Assembly (NCBI RefSeq): GCF_025024155.1
Contig: NW_026251709.1
Location: 248,001 to 312,000 of the forward strand
Reading direction: 5' to 3'
DNA from: Gamsiella multidivaricata
Taxonomy: Eukaryota > Mortierellomycota > Mortierellomycetes > Mortierellales > Mortierellaceae
DNA length: 64,000 bases
A program made the translations under genes and the position numbers. Positions 10,413 through 21,499 of the stretch are shown piece by piece (the stretch's first letter is position 1; each line of letters starts with the position of its first letter). The notes below the pieces were generated by a model, which worked only from the letters and a program-made list of their open reading frames with translations, did not search any database and was not told where the DNA came from.

Positions 10413-11578
10413 ATGACTGCCTCTACAAAGCTCTATCTCACTCTCGCCCTCGCCCTGGCTGTCCTTGCTACAACCCCTGGTTCACAGGCCGCCGTAGCTG
10501 ACGCAGCCCCTGCGCCCGTAGCGCAGACAGAGGTCTTTGACTACACTGTGTACCAGTCCCCTCCCATCTGGCAAGGTACGATGATACGTCCGCTTTGATC
10601 CTAATCTCTCTATATCTGTGCTTTCACAAACACACAATGTTACCTGTACTGTGAGGAGGAAGGGAGGGGGAACCACTGTAACCAGTTGGTAACCTCACTC
10701 CGCGCAGTGGACCGACAGTTTGAAGTGAAAAAATAATAATAATTAATTAATAATTAAATATACACATGTCTTGTGAGACCTATAAAAGACGGGTGTGCGA
10801 CATATCCACTCATTCATTTTTTGCACGTTCGAATTTTTTGCACAATCTAGAGGTGAGCGCCTATGAGGACCAGGAGATCCCTATCAATTACCGCCCCGGC
10901 GGTGCCCGTGGAGGAGACATTGGACGTCGTCGTCGTCGTCGTCGCAGCGCCAGCATGGCCAAGCGCGCCGTCATCTATGACAAGGACGCACATCTGTCCC
11001 TGGACCAGGATTTTGGGGACCTGGGCCTTGTGAATGCGCAGGTGGAGACGACGATTCAGAGCTCCATCGACTTGAAGAAGCGTCTTGTTAAGAGAGCTGA
11101 GGATTATGAGGGAACACAGGATGGGGATGATGAACAGAACGAGGAGGGGGATGAGCATGACGAGGAAGTGGAAGAGGAGAACGGTGCGAGCTTTGATGGT
11201 GAGACCAACTCTGAGGAGTCCCAGGAAGAGACTAACGACGGAAACGAGATTGGTGGACAGGGAAATGAGGACGAGAATGAGGAGGATGAGGATGAGGAGG
11301 ATGAGGACGAGGACAACTTCGAGTCGATCGATGAGAACGAGGAACGTCGTCTTGATAACGAGGCGGGTCTGCAGGATTGGATCGAGGAGATGAAGTCGGA
11401 GGAGTACTTTGACCTGGCAGGGCACCCAGACGGCAACGGATTCGATGGCGCGCAGGAGCAGCACGAGCAGTCGTTCGACTATGAGCAGGAGGTGAGCTCC
11501 TCCTACACCGAGAGCGAGGGCGAGGACGAGCCCTCGCCTTCGGAGGAGGAGGTCTTTGCGGCCTCGTGGCACCACTAG
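10413..11578 (+). CDS. secreted acidic protein with dibasic processing sites, family unknown
   Basis: Not recognised as a known family. Two exons, 10413-10575 and 10851-11578, give 296 aa. Residues 1-26 (MTASTKLYLTLALALAVLAT, then TPGSQA) form a clear signal peptide. The next ~50 residues are followed by seven consecutive Arg residues (80-86), then basic sites at MAKR (90-93), LKKR (129-132) and LVKR (133-136). The stretch 94-132 between KR sites is a moderately hydrophobic peptide of about 39 residues. From 137 to the end the chain is extremely rich in Glu/Asp with scattered Gln, Asn, Ser and Gly, and it ends SWHH. KR sites are typical targets of Golgi Kex2 proteases, so a processed precursor is plausible. 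The intron donor is GTACGA and the acceptor CTAG; the join gives WQ-EVSAYED. A mineral- or cation-binding wall protein is an alternative. Its 3' end is followed by T-rich and AT-rich DNA. Confidence 0.8.
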
Positions 11579-12228
11579 ACAACTAGACGTCGGACATACA
11601 CACACACACACCCCTTGCGCCACCAAAAACGAAAGAAGAGACACGATATTCCGACCATCCCCATCCCCTTTTTATATACCAAGCTATATCTTGCCTCCAT
11701 GGACGACCTCCTCCTCCTCCTCCCTGAACGATATATATTTATGAACAAGACAAGGAACAAAATAAAAGACCAAGGCATGCGAGTACCTTTTTTTGCATTC
11801 CCCACCCGGCGCTATAAACATATTTATTTATTTTTTCATAAAACTCACACATCTTGACACGCTCTGCTGTTCTTGGGACCATGTATCCTCGGACACACGT
11901 TTCAAAGAGATGTACATCTATGTACATCTCCCCATCGCCCATACCTTCTTCAAAATGTCAATGTAAAAATATAATATCGCACAAAAAAGAATCTTGCCCC
12001 CCCTTCCCCCTCTCCCCTTCTTCCTCCTCCTCCTCCTCCCCTTTGGTGGTGGTGATTCTCTGTTTCCTTTTCCCATGCAAGCTCCTCGGAATTGCAAAAT
12101 CGCGATCGAAGGAAATTCGCGATCAAAGGAGGCAGGTCCTGAGAGCGTTCACACAATTTCTTTTTTTTCTTTTCTTTTTTTTTTGGGAGGGGGGAAAGGA
12201 GAGAATGAAGGTTACAAAAGCTATCCAC

Positions 12229-12251
12229 AAAAAAAAAAAAAAAAAAAAAAA
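12229..12251. repeat. 23-base poly(A) run
   Basis: Uninterrupted A run in the gene-free region. Confidence 0.85.
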
Positions 12252-12742
12252 GACGATACCTGGTGCTAGACTGATTCCAATCCCCCCACTCCAGCTCACA
12301 TATCCATCCACTTATACTATAGCCTACTTTCTGGGTGACAGGTATGGTGGTATAGAGGACTAGACTATCTTGAAGGAGGGAAATCGCGTTTTTTTTTTCT
12401 TTCTTTTTTGCTTTCTAGAGAGCACAGGTCATCAAGGATTAGCTAAGTTTTGCTGTTGAGTTGTTGTTTGTTGTTTGTTGTTTGTTGCTGGTTGGTGTTC
12501 TTTGGAGTTGGTTGGAATAAGGTGTGTGCGCGCGCACAAGGCGTGACGGGGTGGGGATGAGCTACTTTTGATCTTGGGTCCCCTCCTCGCACCCCGTGTT
12601 CCTTGTGTAATGGTCAGTCACCAACGGTCTGGTCAATCATGTGCGCTTTTCTGGCAGTCTACATGCAGACTCGTAGACTATTGACTGTAGACTCTCGTAG
12701 GACAGTGAGGCAGTGAGGAAAGAAAGAAAGGCGCAGAATTGA

Positions 12743-12746
<4 letters not shown>

Positions 12747-12774
<28 letters not shown>
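12747..12774. repeat. 28-base poly(T) run
   Basis: Uninterrupted T run in the gene-free region. Confidence 0.85.
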
Positions 12775-13059
12775 GATCCTTTGGAGGCGCGAACATTTCT
12801 ATGCCTGACAGCTCCCTCTGGCCCTTCCCTCTCTCTCTCTCTCTCTCTTTCTCCGAATTCCGTTCTGTTGGGAATAGATTGGGTGTGCTGTTTTCGTACA
12901 CACATGTTTGTTGCGCACAGATATCTTTTATTATTTTCACTGGAACAAAAAAGGAGGTGAGCCAAGGGAGAGAGGGGGGGGGAAGGGGGTCTATTTTTTT
13001 CTGGCCATCTACTCCACGGCGCTCATCCGGGTCCTCAACCCCCCACCCCACGAGAGCCA

Positions 13060-13083
13060 CCCCCCCCCCCCCCCCCCCCCCCC
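13060..13083. repeat. 24-base poly(C) run
   Basis: Uninterrupted C run, unusual for its length; its true length may be misassembled. Confidence 0.8.
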
Positions 13084-16041
13084 ATGGCGAAAACCTCTTT
13101 TTTTTTTCTTTGGGTTCTCGTTTTACTTGTGGGATACAAAGAGCTTCTTGTTTCTGAAATGCTTATTTTAGATCTGTTCTTTTTGGTCCGTGGTCACTCT
13201 TCTGGAAAATGCGATTTCCCCACTATTGAAGTTAAAAAAAAGCGCAGATAGATGACTCAGCTGGCCTTTTTTTTTTTTTTTTCATGCAGACGTTTCTACG
13301 GGTGCAGAAAACCCTTTGTGGAAAAAAAAAAGAAAAAGAAAACGCAAAAAGAAAAATCAAAGAACACGTTGGCGATCCAGTCAGGTTCGTTGTTTTCAGG
13401 GGAATGCCCGTTTGTCCTTTGCTTGGTCCATAACTGAGCCATGGCTGGCGTTACCACATGTACTGTACATGTACATAGACTGCTGTAGTCTACTGTTAGT
13501 CTACTGTTAGTCTGCTGCAAGTGTATGTACAGAAAAGAGGAGTGGGGGAAGGAAAAAAATCCTCCTACTGGCTCGATTCACTTGTTTTGTGTGCTTTGTT
13601 TACTCTTTTCCTATGTGTGTGGTGTGTGTATGTGCTCCCCTTTCTTGTTCCTGCGTCCCCTTGATGATTTGTCTGTGCTTTTTTTTATTCCTATTGGTTG
13701 TTGGCGTATAGGGCATATTTCATTGGCCAATTGAATTGAGTTTCTTATTCATTTTGTCCGCGCACAGGCCAATCAAACCTTGATTTGATTGCCCGACTCG
13801 CTTTTTTTTTTCTGGAGATGTGGATTGTTTATTCTTTTTTGTAACTGAACATGTGTATCTAACTGTTACGCTGTTGCTGTTATCCATGCCATGCAGGCGC
13901 GTGAAAGGTGGGCTAAAGGGCACCTGTGTCAGAGAAGATCAGACATGAGAGCTGTGGAGGGTACTGGATGTCTCTGTCCTCTACAAGAACAAACCCCTCC
14001 TCCCTTGCATTTTTTTCTTTGTTCATATTAAAAGGAGGCTGAATCGGCCCTGCTTTTTTTTTTTTTATCCCGGTTTTCAAAGAGAAACAGTACATACAGG
14101 TATGTATGTGGAGAGCGAGCTTCGATCATGGTCAATGAGAGCATCCTACAGCATTCTATATCGGCGTTGGAACATGCGTGCAGATTCGCGCATATCTGTT
14201 TATCCCCTCAAAAAAAAAAAAAGAAAAGAAAAAGGTGTACCTCTTTTTTCTTTTTTTTTTTTCCTTGCAGTGAGCTGTTGCTTTTGTTCGCACAGATGGA
14301 GAGATCTGGAATAACTCACAGTGTAAAGACGGAGATATGAACCATGCTGTCTTAGCTTTTTTCGGCGTGTTTTCTGAGCAATTGAGCGCGCCCACCGCGC
14401 ATCGTTTTTTTTTTTTATTCTTGACGAATGTGTGTGTATGTGTGTGTGTGGCGGGGGGGGGGGGGAGGGGGGAAGTATTAATGAACATGTACATCGATAC
14501 ATCAATGAGAGCGTGGTGAACCTTTTTGAAGGTGTAGAACCCTCAGCACGATACAAACTAAGACAACTGACTGGGGGGGAGGGGGGCCAACTTCCGCTTC
14601 CACTACAGCAACGGCGCGTTTTCTGGCCACAGAAAAAGAAAAAAAATAAGCTCGGCATTGCGGAAGAGATGGAGATGGAGATGGAGATGGAAGAGGAAGG
14701 GAGGGATGTTGGGGAGGGGGGGGGGGGGAGGGTGGGGGAGGAGCAACATCTTGTACGAGGGCAGACTGCAGTTGTCACCATGACACCTGCTCTCAGCTTT
14801 TGATGCCCTTTGAGGCTTCCCCCCCCCTCTTAGAGTCGAAAACACTCCCTTTCTTAGTATTGGCCTTAGCCTTAGCCTTCTCGCATACGCGCACGCGTGC
14901 TCTTGTCAATGAACCTACGCGTGAAAATCGTGTCCTTTCTATTTAGCTTCAGTCCAAGAGGATCTACAATGTCAGCAAAAAAAATTTGTACTTTTTCGGA
15001 ACAAGAGATCGTTTCATGGCCCTCGTTTTTTTTCTGTTTTTTTTTTTCCTGCATTATCCAACGTTCGAACTACAACGTCTATCCGCACGACGGAATAGTC
15101 TATGGAGGGCTACTTCATGCTGAGGTGATGTAGCACGGCAGCTACTTGGAGGATCTGTTCACAAGCTCCAAACGGGTATCCGTCGCTATGACGTTCATGC
15201 ATGCACATAGACTACATGTGCATGCATGAAATGAGAAAAAAAAAACGCGGAGACCAATGGACCAGTATCGTCATTGAATGCGTCCGAGTCGTCATCAAGC
15301 CTAAACCATGGAATCATGCCCTTACGTTGTGAGTTTACAGCAGCCCTTCTGACGGTTACTCCAGATGATAAAAAAAAAAAAAGTAAAAAAAAAGTAAAAA
15401 AAAAAAGGCGGGAGTGTCCATCTTCCTTCCCCACCCTTCAGTCAACGTCCTTGGTTTATTATTAAATGCACCAGCAGAGTGAAGTCTAGTCTGGAACATA
15501 GACCGTGGTGGAAGCTGGCTCTTGTTTACATAAAAAAAAGCGTGGGAGACATCTATGGAGTGTGTTCTAGTCATTTTTGCTCATGAATCCAAAAATGAAA
15601 AAGCAAGACGTTTATCGTGCGGTCCTTTGGGGTCTGTGGGGACGAATGAATTTTCACCGCGCTCCTGCCCACTTCCTATCGTGTCTTTCCTAACCCAGAA
15701 AAGAACAGAAAGAGAGAAAAAGGAAAGGAAAAAGACCACCCGTGTCTACGCAAATAGAGTTGGACGTGCTGCGCACGAGGTACCGGTTAATGTCGCTGGG
15801 CAGATTTTCCTTTTAAGGCAGAATGTGCTGGGGGTCTTTATCCACGCTCTAGAACTCCAGCACTCTTTTCTTCTCGACATCTCTCTGGACATCTTGAATC
15901 TTATGCCCAGGTGGGCGAATCTGCTGTTTCTGTCGTCGTCTGCTCCCTGAGATAGTCCATCACACTCGGCTTTTTCTTACCCGCACTATCCTATCGATTT
16001 CCTTGTTCTGCTGAAAGTTCAAGACAAAAAATGAAGGCCTT

Positions 16042-16081
16042 TTTTAGCCATGGACGAAATGCAGGAAAACGGTGGCTAAAA
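16042..16081. repeat. inverted repeat TTTTAGCCA/TGGCTAAAA
   Basis: A perfect 9-bp inverted repeat, 16042-16050 and 16073-16081, separated by 22 bp. It could form a small hairpin. No function assigned. Confidence 0.6.
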
Positions 16082-18405
16082 GAAAAGAGAGAAAATAAAA
16101 ACGCACTTTGTGTAGTTCCGGAAAGTAAAGAAGAATGAGCTGCAGTTCTATTAAAAAAAAAAGAGCGAGCGATTGAGCGCGGTGAGGGTGTGAACGGTTT
16201 TACTAGGCGTGCAATAAGATATCGGCTGCCCTATAGACGCGGTGCTGCTGCACTATGACAAGAGAGACCCCCCCCACCCGCAGTCGAGTGTCACGCGTTT
16301 AGATCCCTAGGGAGGTGACGACGCATGATTTTGGGGCCCAGACTCTTTGCATAACGACTGGCGAGGTACCCTACGTTTGCACTTCCACGTCGCGATAGGG
16401 TGCGACAATTAGGGTTCGCATACATTGTCTGCCCTCATTGACGAAAAATGCAAGTGCCGGGCTGATTTGACTTGGCCTGGCTTGGCTTGACTGGTTTCGT
16501 TGGTTCGGCCGAACTGGAGGGCTAACTAGAATCTACTATCTACCCCGCTCTATCCATCCTGCCTACCTATGTAGGTGAGCATGTGTAAGCCAAGTACCCC
16601 ACTCACCCCCCTGAACCACTCTTCTTTGAGGTGCATGTGTGCATGTGTCAACTAAATCGCCTTGCATATACCAAATCGCCATGCATATGGATAGAACGTC
16701 TTTTCTATGGAGAATCTCTTTACAGCCCTGCCTCAGCTATAGCTTCCAAGGGGGAGGGGGGAGGTCGATGGGTCGATGGAAGCGCAAATTGAGGAATGGT
16801 AAGGACAAAAAAGAAAAAACCTGCAGTGGACGCAGCCCTGCTTCATGCTGGTCCATGTATAATTACATCTCCTCCCTTGTTTCCGTGAAACTGTCAATAG
16901 TAGAGGCGACGCGCACAATTGCCACATCCACATTAACGCGTTCATTTTTATTTTTATTTTTATTTCTGGGGGAGGGGGGCGAAAGACTGGTGATTTGCCA
17001 CTAGAACCCGCTGGTCAACGCCACCCTTGGAGTACCTTCGCCACGGGCAGCCATCCACATCGAACTTTTTTTGCTTTTTTGTTCCAAATTGAAATGTAGA
17101 CAGAGCCGGCGACCGTTTCATTACCATCATGGCTCATGGCGCCTAAACTCCGATGAGCAATTTAGAGTTCATTGAATAGAGCAACTAAATTGATTATATT
17201 CCGCGTAGAATTGGAAACAAAAGAAAATGTCATTTACTCCTGCCGTCATCTATATCGTTACGGTTCTCACCGCTGCAGTGCTCCCTTAGCATGGTCGACA
17301 TTTATATTGGCGCCTCTTATGCGGCGATACAGTGGCTCCTCTTTAACGTCCGCCACGGGTGCCATAGGACTTTATCAATGTATCCTTCTACTAATGCATG
17401 CGTAAGCTCAATAGGAGGCCAGATGGAGAGATGTTTACTTGGAGGCTCGTAAAGTGTGGTGCATTTCATCTGCTGTCCTTGGTACCTTGTAGATGCTTGG
17501 GGTAGTGAGAGAGACAACTGCCTGAGGCATAGACTAGGAAGAAAGCGATCAGGAAACGCATCCTCTATTCCTCTTCTCCCTGTTGCCCTTCGACTAATTC
17601 GACGACCTCCTTCGTCTGTGCTCCTCTTTCTCCTGTCGTTGAGGGTGAAATAATCCTCTGTCGCGGCCCCCCCGCCTGATCCGTTTGGCCAGTTTGCGCA
17701 CTGTTTTACGCTGGTCTTTGTTGTCTGGTGCAGTTGTAGATTTCATCCCTTACTTTTTTTTTATTTTCTTGCTCGCAGCACATATTATGACCGATGGTTC
17801 AAAGCGATACGTTCCCTAATAACCTCAGACTCCTTTTCTACTACTACTATACTACTACTGCTACTATATGCTATTGCGCTGTCTAAGGAGCTGTTGCGAA
17901 AGGGTTAATTTGGTCGCGCTTTTTTGAATCGTTAGTCCATCTGGCCTCTTCCTTCTTTGCTCTCACTGTCTCCTCAACGATCAACTGACAAATCTACGTC
18001 CCTTTTGGGGGGAGTGAAAAGAGGGGAGAGCGGTTCGTTTGGAGCGATGGAGAGTGAACGAGAGGGTGTCGCCCTCTTGATTTGTCCGTTACGGTATAGT
18101 TCTTTGTTTCTCCGTGGGTGCTCTTTCTCTCTGCCGCATGCTCTCTCTCTCTCTTTCTTTTTTGAACATCTGGCACAGCTTTGCTCAGCCTGAGAGGGTA
18201 TACGGGAGAGAGGGAGGGAGGGAGAGGAAGGGGGACCAAGACCAGACGCTCTGGCGAGCACCGTTCCAGAGGAGCATCAAGAGGGGGACTCCCCTGGTTA
18301 CCTGGTCCGCATCCAGGGTTGGCTGGCTGGCGGATGGCACGGTCCACGGGCGGCGGATGGGCTGGGATGGGTAGCGGGTGAGAAGGTTTGGGCACATCTA
18401 GGACT

Positions 18406-18500
18406 CAATTGCCCAATGCTTGGCGTTCAATTGTGTTTGTAGTGGGAGGATATATATATTGACCAGCAAATCAATTGCAATTGGGTATTGATTGCAATTG
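18406..18500. promoter_or_regulatory. cluster of five CAATTG palindromes upstream of the cyclin gene
   Basis: CAATTG starts at 18406, 18428, 18472, 18478 and 18495. The middle pair forms a 12-bp palindrome, CAATTGCAATTG, and the last is embedded in ATTGCAATTGAAT. The cluster ends about 145 bp before a TATA box and about 560 bp before the cyclin start codon. It may be a binding platform for a dimeric factor; that is inference. Confidence 0.45.
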
Positions 18501-18644
18501 AATCCGTTCGTTTGACGAGACAGAGGGGCCTAAACCGGATGGCGCTCTTATTCTGATCGATTCAATCGCAACGTTCCATACGTCCTGCCCTCCTCCGCTG
18601 GCCCTCGAGCCCTCCGCTGCAACTGCACTGGCCCGCGTTTCGGT

Positions 18645-18650
18645 ATAAAA
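18645..18650 (+). promoter_or_regulatory. TATA box of the cyclin gene
   Basis: TATAAA in the context GGTATAAAAGACC, followed by a strongly CT-rich stretch (18660-18850) typical of fungal transcription start regions. It lies 414 bp before the start codon, and no ATG occurs in between. Confidence 0.6.
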
Positions 18651-19058
18651 GACCCAAGGGACTCGTCTTTTCTCTTTTCGTTTCCTTCCTATTTTCCTAT
18701 TTCCTATTGTTCTTGTTCTTAATCTCGTTCTCGCTCTCGTTCTCGTTTTCGTTTCTCGTTCTCTATCCTTGGTCGCGTATCTTTCTCTCTCTCTCTCTCG
18801 CGCGCTCTCTCTCTCTTCTTCTCCTTCACTCGTCACTCGCCTCTCTCCACTCCTCGCTCAGTCCCTCCCTCGTCCCACACACTCCTTCCCTCTCTCGCCT
18901 CGATACCACACCAACAACTGCATCGCTGCATCCGGTCACATCCACACCCTGGCAGCAACACACACACCAACACACACTGCCTTCACCCCGGCCCAGCAGT
19001 TCCTGCTCCATTCAAAGGACGCCCTCTATCCACTCACACCCCCCTTTTCCTCAACACA

Positions 19059-21499
19059 ATGCCTTCTCTCGCCGAACCAAAGACATACTCGAGTCGAGCC
19101 CTTGAAAGGCTGTTTCGAGGCCCGGTCACCCAACAAATGATCGGTAAGAGGGTTTGCTCTTCTATCCACCTCAACTGAGCCGCGACAGCGCCTGCAGCAC
19201 ACTATACCATGTACTATATCACGCTCTCCAATGGGCGTGTTCATGTGTGTTTTGTGTGATGGCGACACCTGTTCGGCTATGTATGATATGACGATACGAT
19301 GATCGACTTGTGTATACACTACATTTTGTGTACTCATTCGTATTGTTACATCCTCCTCGCGGTGTTTGTTCCCTGCTGGTGCTCCCGCTATTCCCCCTTC
19401 GCTTAGATCACATTGCCAGTTTTGCTAGCACGGTCATTGAGTGCAGTCCCCCGCCTCCTGCACTCGCGGATGTCTACAGCAGCTCCCTCCCCTCACCGTC
19501 AAGCACACCTGCCCGTCGCAGCAGCACTAGCAGTAGTAGCAGCAGTAGCAGCAGCGGCAGCAGCAGTGAGTCAGCGATGGTGGCGGTCCCTCCACTGAAC
19601 GAGTTCATTCGGACTCTGGTCGTCAACTCGAACGTGCAGGCCTCGACACTCCTCCCTACGCTAGTCTATCTCGAGCGACTGAAGTACAAACTTCCTGTCG
19701 CAGCCAAGGGTGAGTTCTCGCTTCCTTGTTTTCTCATGCCTCTTCGTTTCGTTGATTCCCTCATTGCCAACGTCGATGGCAATGCTCCTTTCTCCCCAAT
19801 TATCTTTGTGCCTCTGGGAAGAGGGTGGAAAGGACAAAAATGGATAGATGGTGGTCTGTACATAGGGTCTGCCCCATGCACCCCCTTTGCGTCCCTCTGC
19901 TCTGTGCTCAAAACCTTGTCAAACTCAGAGTTTCCCTTTCCTCCCCCTTCCCCCCCTCCAGCGCTCAATGCCATTGACACACCCCTTGCCCCTTGCCAGC
20001 CCCCTCCCACTCTTTTGTTCTTGCTTCCCATGCAGCAAGCATTGCAGTGATCGGGGATGGAGAGGGGGGAAGGAGGGGGGGGAATGCAGGGATGGATTGA
20101 CTGTATTCTATTTTCTATTTCCTGCCTCCCTGGGAACAGCCTCGCTGACCCACGGGCTGTGCCTGAATATTCTATGGACAAGCGTAATTTATTTTTGCCA
20201 CCACCCGCCATTGCTGCCCCCTTTCTCTTTCATGTGCATTCCCTCGCATGGACACCCATGGGCAGGACTGGAGGAATTACCATGGCCTCCCGGGGATCAC
20301 GACCCAATCACCCAAAACGCGTGCGCGTGTGCGCAACTGATCACAATCACGCTCAAACATTCCGCAGTGTCCTAATCGATCGTATTGAATTTCGCAATCT
20401 CCATCTGCTATCGATGGCTCTTAGGCATGCATTGCACCTGCCACCGTGTCTTCCTCGCAAGCCTGATCGTGGCAGCAAAGTACCTCAACGACCAATCGCC
20501 AAAGAACAAGCACTGGTCGGCTCACTCGGCCGTCTTTTCCGTGGGGGAGGTCAATTTGATGGAGAAGCAGCTGCTCTCGCTCCTTGTAAGTACATCACGA
20601 CTTCAGTCTAAATGGCATCGACTTTGTGCGCAGTTCTGCAATCTTTTTTTTTTTTTTTTTTTTTTTTTTGTTGGGCTATGTCTATTTGTCTATTTATTTT
20701 TTTACTATACGTGCCACGCTGCAGAGCCTGTTTGTTATTGTTTCCTAACCCCGATCTTCTGTATGATGATGACAACTGTTTACAGGACTTTGACCTTCGT
20801 ATCACCGAGGCTGACTTGGCATCGAGTCTACAAGGTTTCCTGCAGCAACAGACAAAGACTTTGGCCTCCGCGGTGTCCTCCACAGACCTACCGAGCGGCC
20901 GTTATGCCCCACCTCCATCCATCAATACCCATCCGGTCCAGAAATCAACCCATGTCCCCTCAACACCTTCGCCCAAGAACAGCATCACGCAGCCCTTGAA
21001 CCAGCAGTGCACCAACAAGAGGATTTCCCAGAGTCGGGCGCAGCCTCAGCAGAGCCGGACGCAGGTCCACATGTTGCAGCAGCAACCCCATGACGCGTTC
21101 CGGAGACGTCCCTCGTTGCCGAACCAGCCTTGTCTGGAGGACGGAGAAATTATGCCGGTCGTGAAGAAGGCCGTCCGCAGCCATCAGAACCATTACCCTT
21201 CACCGGACGGCGGGTCGGAGCAGCCCCCACATCGGTTGCAGGACGAGGAGATGATGACCCCGGCCGGATCCTCGCACTCTTCACCCGAGAATGTCGGGCA
21301 TGGCATTTCACTTCAGCGATCATGGACCCCGGCATCGGGAAATCTCTACGGCCGCCACTCGCTGCCACCCCTAGCATCGCTGACTTATACCAACCAGGCC
21401 CACGGCCACGTGCACCCGCATGCCTATAGTAGCATGGCTCATCATGAAAGTGCCGGCCGCAACGGAACCTGGACGGGCTCGAGCCGTGCCATGTGCTAA
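19059..21499 (+). CDS. Pho85-type cyclin (PCL/PHO80-like)
   Basis: Predicted regulatory cyclin of the PCL/PHO80 group, which partners a Pho85/CDK5-like kinase in morphogenesis and nutrient signalling. Four exons: 19059-19143, 19407-19709, 20425-20585 and 20786-21499, giving 420 aa. N-terminal helix residues (LERLFRGPVTQQMIDHIASF) lead into the cyclin fold, which is interrupted by a Ser-rich insert (about 60-80, nine Ser in a row). Then come ASTLLPTLVYLERLK and GMHCTCHRVFLASLIVAAK (from about 130), LNDQSPKNKHWSAHS and FDLRITEADL, all typical of the Pcl cyclin box. The C-terminal half (about 190-420) is a Gln/Pro/Ser/His-rich tail. Introns are GT-AG (263, 715 and 200 nt); the last contains a 26-T run. 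The start is the first ATG after a 400-nt AUG-free leader. PCL subgroup uncertain. Confidence 0.92.
20644..20669. repeat. 26-base poly(T) run in a cyclin intron
   Basis: Uninterrupted T run inside the third intron of the cyclin gene, upstream of the acceptor TTTACAG. Confidence 0.85.

Larger units (their letters stand above)
11579..18405. other. gene-free region upstream of the cyclin gene
   Basis: About 6.8 kb without a supportable gene. It is full of homopolymers (23 A at 12229-12251, 28 T at 12747-12774, 24 C at 13060-13083, G runs near 14452 and 14721) and simple repeats such as GGAGAT near 14669-14692 and a CTA-rich stretch near 17840-17870. Open frames in it are short, repetitive and match nothing known. 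ACGCGT motifs occur at 14893, 14917, 16293 and 16936. A 9-bp inverted repeat lies at 16042-16081. An unrecognised non-coding RNA cannot be excluded. Confidence 0.6.

Noticed and set aside
10847..11644. 265-aa minus-strand frame opposite the secreted-protein gene
   Set aside because: It is the antisense shadow of the acidic repeats (Leu/Val/Ile-rich by complement).
15555..15950. 131-aa plus-strand frame in the gene desert
   Set aside because: No domain, no clear promoter or splice sites, and poor continuity with its surroundings.
19887..20611. Long plus-strand frames overlapping the second cyclin intron
   Set aside because: The intron boundaries are fixed by cyclin conservation; these frames mix intron with exon 3 in wrong phase.
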